This document shows, piece after piece, positions 13,989-20,867 of a stretch of DNA of 23,481 nucleotides. The notes beneath the pieces were generated by a model. The model saw nothing but the letters and a program-made list of their open reading frames with translations, searched no databases and was not told the origin of the DNA. Position numbers and translations under genes: made by a program. Each line of letters starts with the position of its first letter. The first letter of the stretch is position 1. The stretch comes from Flavobacteriales bacterium (lineage in GTDB: Bacteria > Bacteroidota > Bacteroidia > Flavobacteriales_D > Sanyastnellaceae). The stretch covers positions 1 through 23,481 of the forward strand of contig JAPKBK010000005.1 of assembly GCA_028823435.1 (NCBI GenBank). The letters are read 5' to 3'.

Positions 13989-15380
13989 ATGAATAAATCG
14001 ATTTCTGTTTTATATTTTTTGCTTTCAACGTTCATCATTTCTAATGTGACGGGATGTAAGAATAACGCGTCCATGGGTGAGTCAACATGTGATTCCACGT
14101 GTGAGACTTCTTGTTGTTCAATAAATCCAGCCGTTATGAGTGGTCCAATGTTGGGGCACGTCAGCATGAGGTCTGCAACTGTTTGGGCTCAGGTCGATAC
14201 CAAATCAGACCTTGCGATGATGTATTGGGAAATGGGAATGGATAAGGCGCCATCTCAATTAACAAAATTGGAAGTCGCTACATCTGCGACAGCCTTTAGT
14301 GCTAAGTTTGAAATCGGCGATCTTGAACCGGGGAGAAAATATCAAGCTGTGCTGTTCGCAAATGGAGAAGCGTTAGGCGATACGATATCACTAACAACCC
14401 AAACACTTTGGGATTACCGCATGGACCCACCTGATTTTAAAGCTGTAGTGGGCAGTTGTGTGTTTGTGAATGATTCAATATATGACAGACCAGGGAAAGG
14501 GTATGGTGGAGCGTATAAAGTGTTTGAGTCAATCGTAGATGTCGCGCCTGACATGATGCTCTGGCTTGGGGACAATGTTTATCTACGAGAAGTGGATTTC
14601 CAAAGCTACTCAGGGTATCTATACCGATATTCACATACCAGGGCTCTGCCAGAAATGCAAGGGCTTTTAAAGGCATGTCCCAATTATGCGATTTGGGATG
14701 ACCACGATTTCGGACCGAATGATGCAGATATGTCTTGGATACATCGTGATTGGGCACAAGAAGCTTTTAAGACGTTTTGGGCAAACCCCAGTTATGGTGC
14801 TCCATCAGGTGCTAATAACGTAGGTACCGCCTTCAGATTTAACGATGTCGAATTCTTTCTGCTAGACAACAGATCACATCGGATTCATCCAAACAACAGA
14901 ACACAGGATCTTAAGGTTCTGGGTGATGCGCAACTCGATTGGTTAATCGCAGCTTTAAATAAGAGCTATGCGCCATTCAAGATGGTCGCATTGGGTGGAC
15001 AGTTTTTAAATGATGTCGCCAAACATGAGAATATGGCAAATTATCCTGAACGTCAAGAAATAATAGACCGCATAGAGGAGGAGCATATTCATGGCGTCAT
15101 TTTCCTGACTGGAGACAGACATTGTACTGACATGAGTCGTTTAGAACTCGAGGGTGGGGCGGTGATACACGACTTGACTGTCTCGCCTTTAACGAGCAGT
15201 GCATATGACAATTCAAAGGAAAACAACACGTTGAGGATTGAAGGAACGACTACGCCTCAACGAAACTTCGCTGAATTGAACTTTTCAGGGCCCAGGAAGG
15301 ACAGATCATGTGAAATAGTCATCAAGGACAATGAAGGCGTAGAAGTATGGTCAAAAGTCCTCAAATCTAAGGAGCTGTAA
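13989..15380 (+). CDS. PhoD-like metallophosphatase lipoprotein
   Basis: A 463-residue alkaline phosphatase D-type protein. The signal peptide ends in a lipobox, V20-T-G-C23, so the mature protein is lipid-anchored at Cys23. Four more cysteines follow at 34, 38, 42 and 43 in a serine/threonine-rich tether. An N-terminal beta domain (about 50-140, GPMLGHVSMRSATVWAQ) precedes the metallophosphatase core: GSC at 155-157, LWLGDNVY at 191-198 (Asp195), IWDDHDFGPNDAD at 235-247, LLDNRSH at 291-297 and LTGDRHCTDMS at 373-383. These are the PhoD metal and catalytic positions. It should hydrolyse phosphodiesters or monoesters at the cell envelope. It begins 18 bases after a terminator and precedes pdxH by 17 bp, probably co-transcribed. 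Confidence 0.92.
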   Translation: MNKSISVLYFLLSTFIISNVTGCKNNASMGESTCDSTCETSCCSINPAVMSGPMLGHVSMRSATVWAQVDTKSDLAMMYWEMGMDKAPSQLTKLEVATSATAFSAKFEIGDLEPGRKYQAVLFANGEALGDTISLTTQTLWDYRMDPPDFKAVVGSCVFVNDSIYDRPGKGYGGAYKVFESIVDVAPDMMLWLGDNVYLREVDFQSYSGYLYRYSHTRALPEMQGLLKACPNYAIWDDHDFGPNDADMSWIHRDWAQEAFKTFWANPSYGAPSGANNVGTAFRFNDVEFFLLDNRSHRIHPNNRTQDLKVLGDAQLDWLIAALNKSYAPFKMVALGGQFLNDVAKHENMANYPERQEIIDRIEEEHIHGVIFLTGDRHCTDMSRLELEGGAVIHDLTVSPLTSSAYDNSKENNTLRIEGTTTPQRNFAELNFSGPRKDRSCEIVIKDNEGVEVWSKVLKSKEL

Positions 15381-15397
15381 CAGCGCGCATTGTATCT

Positions 15398-16042
15398 ATG
15401 AAAAACATCCAGAACATAAGAACTGATTATGTAAAGGGCGTACTGCGTCTTCAAGATCTACAGGATTCTCCAGGTCAACAATTGTCACAGTGGTTACAAG
15501 ATGCCATCACAGCTGAAGCGCTAGATGCCAATGCCTTTTGTTTGTCTACTTTGAATTCAAAGGGATTCCCTAGGGGGAGAAACGTTCTTGTGAAGGGAGT
15601 AGAGGAGGAGTCGATCGTGTTTTACACAAATAAGACAAGTTCAAAGTCAGCAGATCTTTCCTTAAACGCCAAAGCAGGAGCCACGTTTTTTTGGCCTGAG
15701 TTAGAACGCCAAGTATGTCTCTATGGCAATGTGTCAGAGTTGTCAGAAAAGGAAAATGACGGTTATTTTGCTTCCAGGCCTAGGGAAAGTCAATTGGGAG
15801 CTTGGGTCTCAAAACAAAGCCAACCTTTATCCTCACGTGAAGAATTAGATGCCACTCTCGAAGCGGTCAGAGAGAAGTACAGAGACATTGAAGTTATTGA
15901 TCGGCCCAGTCATTGGGGAGGCTTTAGAATCGCTTTTGTGAGCGTGGAGTTTTGGCAAGGACGTACATCTCGATTGCACGATAGAATCGTCTATACGAAA
16001 GGTGAACGTGGACAGTGGCAGAAAGGTTTGTTGCAGCCCTGA
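15398..16042 (+). CDS. pdxH: Pyridoxamine/pyridoxine 5'-phosphate oxidase
   Basis: A 214-residue FMN-dependent oxidase that makes pyridoxal 5'-phosphate, the cofactor of enzymes such as the aminotransferase at 4709. The full PdxH set is present: an N-terminal DYVKGVLRL segment (10-18), RNVLVKG (61-67), FYTNKTSSKSADL (75-87) for FMN phosphate, ASRPRESQLGAWVSKQS (125-141), PSHWGGFRI (170-178) and FWQGRTSRLHDR (185-196). The usual GRP before xRLHDR reads GRT here, a mild change. Soluble dimer, cytoplasmic. It follows the PhoD-like gene by 17 bp and converges on the rlmI-like gene with a 9-bp gap and no visible hairpin terminator. Confidence 0.96.
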   Translation: MKNIQNIRTDYVKGVLRLQDLQDSPGQQLSQWLQDAITAEALDANAFCLSTLNSKGFPRGRNVLVKGVEEESIVFYTNKTSSKSADLSLNAKAGATFFWPELERQVCLYGNVSELSEKENDGYFASRPRESQLGAWVSKQSQPLSSREELDATLEAVREKYRDIEVIDRPSHWGGFRIAFVSVEFWQGRTSRLHDRIVYTKGERGQWQKGLLQP

Positions 16043-16051
16043 TTGCGACGA

Positions 16052-17251
16052 TTAGTCCACTCTTAGCACAAGCCCCTTAAGGTATGAGCCCTCGGGGTGA
16101 AACGCGCTTACAGGATGGTCTGCGGGCTGATGAAGGCGATGTAAAATACGAACGGTTCTATTTGACTGTATGGCTGCAGCGATAATGGTGTTTGTAAATA
16201 GTTTTTCATCAACAGCTTGACTACAGGAGAATGTAAAGAGCAAAGATCCAGGCTTCATCGATTCAATTGCGCGAAGATTTATTCTCTTGTACCCCTGAAC
16301 AGCTGCGTGACGTGCGGTTGCACGCTTTGCAAAAGCGGGAGGGTCAAGAACGATGATGTCGTACTCACTTAAATCTTCTTTCAGAAAAGCAATCGCATCT
16401 TCCTGAAGGCATTTGTGACCTTCAGTGGGCAAGTCATTCAGCAATACATTCTCATCACAAATTTCTAATGCGCGAGCAGAACTGTCTAAGCTGTGAACTT
16501 CAGTCGCACCAGCTTTCATGGCATAGACAGAAAATCCACCAGTGTAACTGAAGACATTTAATACTTTCTTTCCTTTGGAATAATGCGCAAGCAGATTCCT
16601 GTTTTCACGTTGATCGATGAAAAAACCTGTTTTTTGGCCTTTTTCCCAGTCGATCTTAAATTTATGACCATGCTCCATCGCATGGTGGTTTTCTGGGAGT
16701 TTCCCCCACACCAAACCATCTTCACTTGTGATGCCGCCATGTTTTGCAAGTGATTTCGAACTTTTATCGTAGACCGCAAAAAGTGCGTCACCCAAAGCTG
16801 CTGAAAAAGCAGCACACAAAAGTTTCAATTCTTTGTGCATGCCAGGGGTGTGGCATTGAATGACAAGAACGCCACTGTAGAAGTCAGCAATAAGACCTGG
16901 AAGGCCATCCCCTTCAGCATGTATTAATCGACATGTATTGTTCTCTTTGTTTTCTAGGAGCCCCAGTTGACGCCTCACATTTACAGCTTCAATTATTTTT
17001 GCTTTCCACCAATCATCGTTTGGAATGTCCTCAGCAAATGTCAGCAATCTGATTGCGATAGAGGTGCCTGGAGAATAATGACCCCAACCGAGAAGCGCCC
17101 CTTTATTTGCCCTCACACATACCCAATCCCCAGCACTGGGTTTCCCGTCGATGGATTTAATAGCTCCACTAAAAACCCAAGGATGACGGCGTAAGATGCT
17201 CTCTTGTCTTTTAGGTTTAATGGTAACAGTGCAGTAGTTGGTGTTATTCAT
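16052..17251 (-). CDS. rlmI: RlmI-like 23S rRNA cytosine-5 methyltransferase
   Basis: A 399-residue class I SAM-dependent methyltransferase of the RlmI/YccW family, which methylates C1962 of 23S rRNA in E. coli. An N-terminal PUA RNA-binding domain (about 8-75, RHPWVFSGAI at 22-31) is followed by a small linking domain and the Rossmann domain: FIDQRENR (211-218), NVFSYTGGFS motif I (232-241), LDPPAFAK motif IV (302-309) and FSCSQ (341-345), with Cys343 the likely catalytic cysteine of an m5C enzyme. Family is firm; the exact target base is inferred from the family. It lies 9 bp downstream of recQ on the same strand, suggesting one transcript. Confidence 0.9.
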   Translation of the reverse strand: MNNTNYCTVTIKPKRQESILRRHPWVFSGAIKSIDGKPSAGDWVCVRANKGALLGWGHYSPGTSIAIRLLTFAEDIPNDDWWKAKIIEAVNVRRQLGLLENKENNTCRLIHAEGDGLPGLIADFYSGVLVIQCHTPGMHKELKLLCAAFSAALGDALFAVYDKSSKSLAKHGGITSEDGLVWGKLPENHHAMEHGHKFKIDWEKGQKTGFFIDQRENRNLLAHYSKGKKVLNVFSYTGGFSVYAMKAGATEVHSLDSSARALEICDENVLLNDLPTEGHKCLQEDAIAFLKEDLSEYDIIVLDPPAFAKRATARHAAVQGYKRINLRAIESMKPGSLLFTFSCSQAVDEKLFTNTIIAAAIQSNRTVRILHRLHQPADHPVSAFHPEGSYLKGLVLRVD

Positions 17252-17260
17252 GTCGCGAAA

Positions 17261-19168
17261 TTACGATATACTGTATACCGTCGTCCCTTTTGTTCTGATT
17301 TCTTGCTTATTAAGTTGTTCTCGAAGTAAAGTTGAGATGGCAGCGCGATGTCCTGGGGAGAATGACCGTATCAATGTGAATGCATCAACACCATCCTTTC
17401 CTGTTTCTTTTAAAAGGCTTGACAGACTTGCTTTCATGGTTTTTGCATCCCATGTACAAGAATCGCAAACCCCGCAATTTTCAAAATGGGTTTTGTCGCT
17501 GTTGTCAAAGTAACCGTCTAAATATTCAGCGCGGCACCCATCTGAGGATATGTAAGATTGCATAGCGTGCCATTTTTCAGCAACAGATTTAATGCGGTCA
17601 GTGTAAATGTGCGATGGCAGCACGACTTTTGAAGCGGCTATTCTAGCTGTAGGCCAAACTATTTGAAACTCCGCGGGGTTCGGGGACCATTCAATACGTC
17701 CCTGCGCATCTAAGGCGCTCAAGGACATTCCAACAACTTTCTCTCCCAAGCCTACTTCATTCCCGATTTTTTTTGCCGACGTATAGAACGGAGAATCATC
17801 GGTACAGCTTCTCATTAACCAATCAGCAACGAGCGCGTTGGGGTGATTGTTCTCATTGAGGATACGACTGTGACCCCCAAGCCATCTTAACGTCCCCAGT
17901 TTTGATCTTTTTTTATCTTTTAAGGAGATCAGCAATGCGCGGTCTAACAATTTCAAACACGACAAAACTTGAACCGTTGAGTACGGTGTGTTTTGAACCG
18001 TCGCTTTAAGGTCAAATTCAGTAGGGGTCTCAGGTGTGTCTCCAATTGCGACTCTGCCCTGATTGGCCAAAGCTTGGTATATCTCACAAATGATTTTCCT
18101 CGAGGGGAATTGCGCATTCATCTTCTCCTCAGTCTTTAGACGCTCTTTATCTCCTTGAAATAACATACATCTCGCAGGCTTTCCATCTCGTCCCGCGCGT
18201 CCGGATTCCTGAATGTAGCTTTCCAAATTTGTGGGTGCGCCTACATGAATAATCCATCTCACGTCGGGCTTGTCGATACCCATACCGAATGCTGAGGTAC
18301 AGGCCATAACAGCCACCTTATTTGAAATCCAATCTCGCTGACGTTTCTGCTTCACTCTCGGTTCAAGACCGGCGTGAAAGGATGTCGCATTAATGCCAAT
18401 TGATGTGAGCCTTTCCGCCCATTTATCTGCGTCATTTCTCGTTTTCACATAGACCAAACCAGATTCACGGTGATTCGTAGATTGCGCAAACTGCAGTATT
18501 TCTGCTTCGGTATCTCCCCACGTACTTACCTCATAACTGAGGTTAGGTCTGCGGGTTGAAGCCTTATGTACAGAAGCTTCCTCTAGACCTAACTGTGTTG
18601 CAATGTCACTGAGAACTTCCTTTGTCGCTGTTGCCGTATATGCCCCTATTACAGCTTTGGGATAAAGTTGTTTCAGGGTATTTATGTTTCGAAATTCAGG
18701 CCTAAAGTCATGTCCCCATTGAGAAATACAATGTGCTTCGTCGATTGCGATTGTTCTTACATCAAGTTTGTCTGCTCTTGCTATAAACATAGGGTCCTTC
18801 AGTCGTTCTGGTGACATATAAAGGAACTCAAGTCCGCCAACTCTCGCATTTTCAAGAACCCTGTCTATTCCGTCTTTGCCTAAATTTCCAGATATGAATG
18901 CTGCGCGGGCACCTATTAATTTAAGTTGGTTGGTTTGGTCCTCCATCAAGGCAATAAGTGGTGAAATAACGATGCACAGACCACCTCTCATGAGAGACGG
19001 TAGCTGAAAGCACAGAGATTTACCGCCACCAGTAGGAAGCAGAGCGATGACGTCCCGACCAGAAACCAAATCCTCTACAGGCCCTTTTTGAAAATCCCTT
19101 AATGAATCAAATCCCCAAAAAGATTGTAAGGTGTCTTCTATGATGTGATTTAAGTCAGAGTGAGGCAT
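17261..19168 (-). CDS. recQ: RecQ-family ATP-dependent DNA helicase
   Basis: A 635-residue superfamily 2 DNA helicase. Walker A LPTGGGKS is at 44-51, DEAH at 143-146, the RecQ aromatic-rich loop CISQWGHDFRPEF at 147-159, TATAT around 178-182, and motif VI ESGRAGRDGKP at 321-331. A winged-helix-like region (about 360-520) comes before the zinc cluster, Cys545, Cys565, Cys568 and Cys571. In E. coli RecQ the zinc cluster directly follows the helicase core and an HRDC domain ends the protein; here the cluster is late and HRDC is absent, an arrangement I recall from other Bacteroidota RecQ paralogues. It should unwind 3'-tailed or forked DNA in repair and recombination. Divergent from tpiA with 35 bp between starts; rlmI follows 9 bp downstream. 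Confidence 0.95.
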   Translation of the reverse strand: MPHSDLNHIIEDTLQSFWGFDSLRDFQKGPVEDLVSGRDVIALLPTGGGKSLCFQLPSLMRGGLCIVISPLIALMEDQTNQLKLIGARAAFISGNLGKDGIDRVLENARVGGLEFLYMSPERLKDPMFIARADKLDVRTIAIDEAHCISQWGHDFRPEFRNINTLKQLYPKAVIGAYTATATKEVLSDIATQLGLEEASVHKASTRRPNLSYEVSTWGDTEAEILQFAQSTNHRESGLVYVKTRNDADKWAERLTSIGINATSFHAGLEPRVKQKRQRDWISNKVAVMACTSAFGMGIDKPDVRWIIHVGAPTNLESYIQESGRAGRDGKPARCMLFQGDKERLKTEEKMNAQFPSRKIICEIYQALANQGRVAIGDTPETPTEFDLKATVQNTPYSTVQVLSCLKLLDRALLISLKDKKRSKLGTLRWLGGHSRILNENNHPNALVADWLMRSCTDDSPFYTSAKKIGNEVGLGEKVVGMSLSALDAQGRIEWSPNPAEFQIVWPTARIAASKVVLPSHIYTDRIKSVAEKWHAMQSYISSDGCRAEYLDGYFDNSDKTHFENCGVCDSCTWDAKTMKASLSSLLKETGKDGVDAFTLIRSFSPGHRAAISTLLREQLNKQEIRTKGTTVYSIS

Positions 19169-19203
19169 ATTTGCATAAATAATTTACATCCCATAATTCA
19201 AAG

Positions 19204-19959
19204 ATGATGAGGAACATCGTAGCAGGAAACTGGAAAAGCAACAAATCTATCAACGAAGCCCGAAATTGGATGGGCGAGATGGGTGAAGCTATGGATAATT
19301 TGCCGAAAAACGTTAGAATTATGGTCGCTGTGCCTGCGCCATATTTGGCGGCATTGGCAAATGAGAAACATCCTCGGATACACATTGCTTCACAACAAGT
19401 TAGTGCCAATGGGCACGGTGCGTTCACGGGGGAATTTACTGCTGATATGCTTGTCTCTTGTGGTGTGGATTACGCATTGGTCGGACATTCTGAAAGGCGA
19501 TCTGATTTCGGCGAGACTGAGGCACTTGTTTCAGCCAAACTGAAGCAATGTATAGAATCAGGTCTAGGCGTTGTGCTATGTTGTGGCGAACACTTAAATG
19601 AAAGAGATTCTGAAAGACAAGAGGAGGTGATTGAAAGTCAACTAGAATCCGCACTTCACGGTATGACAGCAGATGACATGAAGAATGTCATTGTTGCCTA
19701 TGAACCGATTTGGGCTATAGGAACTGGAAGGACAGCAACGGCTGATCAAGCAGCAGAGATGCACACATTTATAAGGCGGTGGATTTCCGAAAAATTTGAC
19801 CGATACACTGCGGAGAATACCTCAGTTTTATATGGTGGCAGCTGTAAACCTTCGAATGCGAAAGAATTGTTTGCAAGCAAGGATGTCGATGGAGGTTTGA
19901 TCGGGGGCGCATCATTAAATTCAGATGATTTCCAATCCTTAATTTGCTCCTTTACATGA
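19204..19959 (+). CDS. tpiA: Triosephosphate isomerase
   Basis: A 251-residue TIM-barrel enzyme interconverting dihydroxyacetone phosphate and glyceraldehyde 3-phosphate. Catalytic residues are all in place: Lys11 (GNWKSN), His95 (VGHSERR) and Glu167 (AYEPIWAIGTG, with the following loop forming the active-site lid). The phosphate-binding YGGSCKPSN (210-218) and GLIGGASL (231-238) are also present. Cys214 replaces the more usual valine in that motif without obvious consequence. Two ATG codons open the gene; either would do. It is divergent from recQ, and its TGA overlaps the prmA ATG, so the two are probably translated in coupling. Confidence 0.97.
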   Translation: MMRNIVAGNWKSNKSINEARNWMGEMGEAMDNLPKNVRIMVAVPAPYLAALANEKHPRIHIASQQVSANGHGAFTGEFTADMLVSCGVDYALVGHSERRSDFGETEALVSAKLKQCIESGLGVVLCCGEHLNERDSERQEEVIESQLESALHGMTADDMKNVIVAYEPIWAIGTGRTATADQAAEMHTFIRRWISEKFDRYTAENTSVLYGGSCKPSNAKELFASKDVDGGLIGGASLNSDDFQSLICSFT

Positions 19960-20825
19960 GCAGAGCGTTCATCAGAGAGGATTATCTCAAGGTTGACATC
20001 ACATTTGAGCCTGTTCTCCCCGCACGTGAAGTCGCAATCGGGTGGTTGTCTGAATTGCCATTTGAAGTGTTTGACTCTACAGAAAATGGTTTAATTGTTT
20101 ATGCGCCGAATAAATTCATCAATCAGAAGGAATTAACTCAAATTAAAACCAATCTTGAAGCAATCGCATCTGTAAAGTGGAAAGAATCAATCGTCAAAAC
20201 AGAGAATTGGAATGCGGCATGGGAGTCTGATTATGAACCAGTAAATGTCGAAGGCAGAGCCATGGTAAGAGCGCCATTTCACGCAGCACCTACGTCGGGA
20301 CTTGACATTGTTATTGCGCCGCATATGTCATTTGGTACAGGGCATCACGATACAACGTGGCTTATGATTCGAACGCTTTTGGATCTGGACGTGAAAGGGA
20401 AGAAGGTGCTCGATATGGGGTGTGGAACAGGTGTCCTTGCACTTACAGCTCTGAAGCGCGATGCTTCCTTTGTACTCGCCATAGATATTGAGGCAGGTGC
20501 ATGTGAAAATACGCGCGCAAATGCGGCATTGAATGGGTGCGAAAATGAAAACATTCTTAGTGTCAAATGTGGTGACGTTACTTTGTTAAAACAACATCAC
20601 ACTCACGATGTGATTCTTGCAAACATCAATCGTAACATTCTCTTACAAGATTTAGAAAGCTACGACCAAGTCCTTAATGTGGGTGGAAACATAGCACTGT
20701 CAGGATTTTTTACGGGTGATGTGCCTGTGCTTCAAGAAGCAATTAAGAAGCTGGGGTGGGAAAGTTTGGACGTTTCAGAAAGTGATGGTTGGGCGTGTAT
20801 TCTTTGTGGGAAAACTCAACTTTGA
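19956..20825 (+). CDS. prmA: Ribosomal protein L11 methyltransferase
   Basis: A 289-residue SAM-dependent lysine methyltransferase of the PrmA family, which trimethylates ribosomal protein L11. I place the start at the ATG at 19956, which overlaps the tpiA stop as ATGA; a TTG at 19944 would add only four residues. Landmarks counted from this start: NWNAAWES in the linker (85-92), MSFGTGHH (124-131), the SAM motif VLDMGCGTG (151-159), DIEAGAC at the end of motif II (177-183), and the PrmA signature ANINRNIL (223-230). An N-terminal L11-recognition domain occupies about residues 1-75. Cytoplasmic. The following gene starts 42 bp downstream on the same strand. Confidence 0.95.
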   Translation: MSRAFIREDYLKVDITFEPVLPAREVAIGWLSELPFEVFDSTENGLIVYAPNKFINQKELTQIKTNLEAIASVKWKESIVKTENWNAAWESDYEPVNVEGRAMVRAPFHAAPTSGLDIVIAPHMSFGTGHHDTTWLMIRTLLDLDVKGKKVLDMGCGTGVLALTALKRDASFVLAIDIEAGACENTRANAALNGCENENILSVKCGDVTLLKQHHTHDVILANINRNILLQDLESYDQVLNVGGNIALSGFFTGDVPVLQEAIKKLGWESLDVSESDGWACILCGKTQL

Positions 20826-20833
20826 TTTCGCCA

Positions 20834-20860
20834 TTGATTGACCTACAAAACCTATCTTGG
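20834..20860 (+). promoter_or_regulatory. Weak candidate promoter for the right-edge gene
   Basis: TTG (20834-20836), 16 bases, then TATCTTGG (20853-20860), one mismatch from TAnnTTTG with a slightly short spacer. It sits in the 42-bp gap after prmA and would give almost no leader to the ATG at 20868 but about 28 bases to the ATG at 20895. Confidence 0.2.
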
Positions 20861-20867
20861 TAGACTG

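Noticed and set aside
17238..17565. Plus-strand ORFs at the recQ/rlmI junction
   Set aside because: They are antisense to the well-supported recQ 3' end; translations have no family resemblance.
19944..19955. TTG start for prmA at 19944
   Set aside because: The ATG at 19956 forms the common ATGA overlap with tpiA and fits the family N-terminus.
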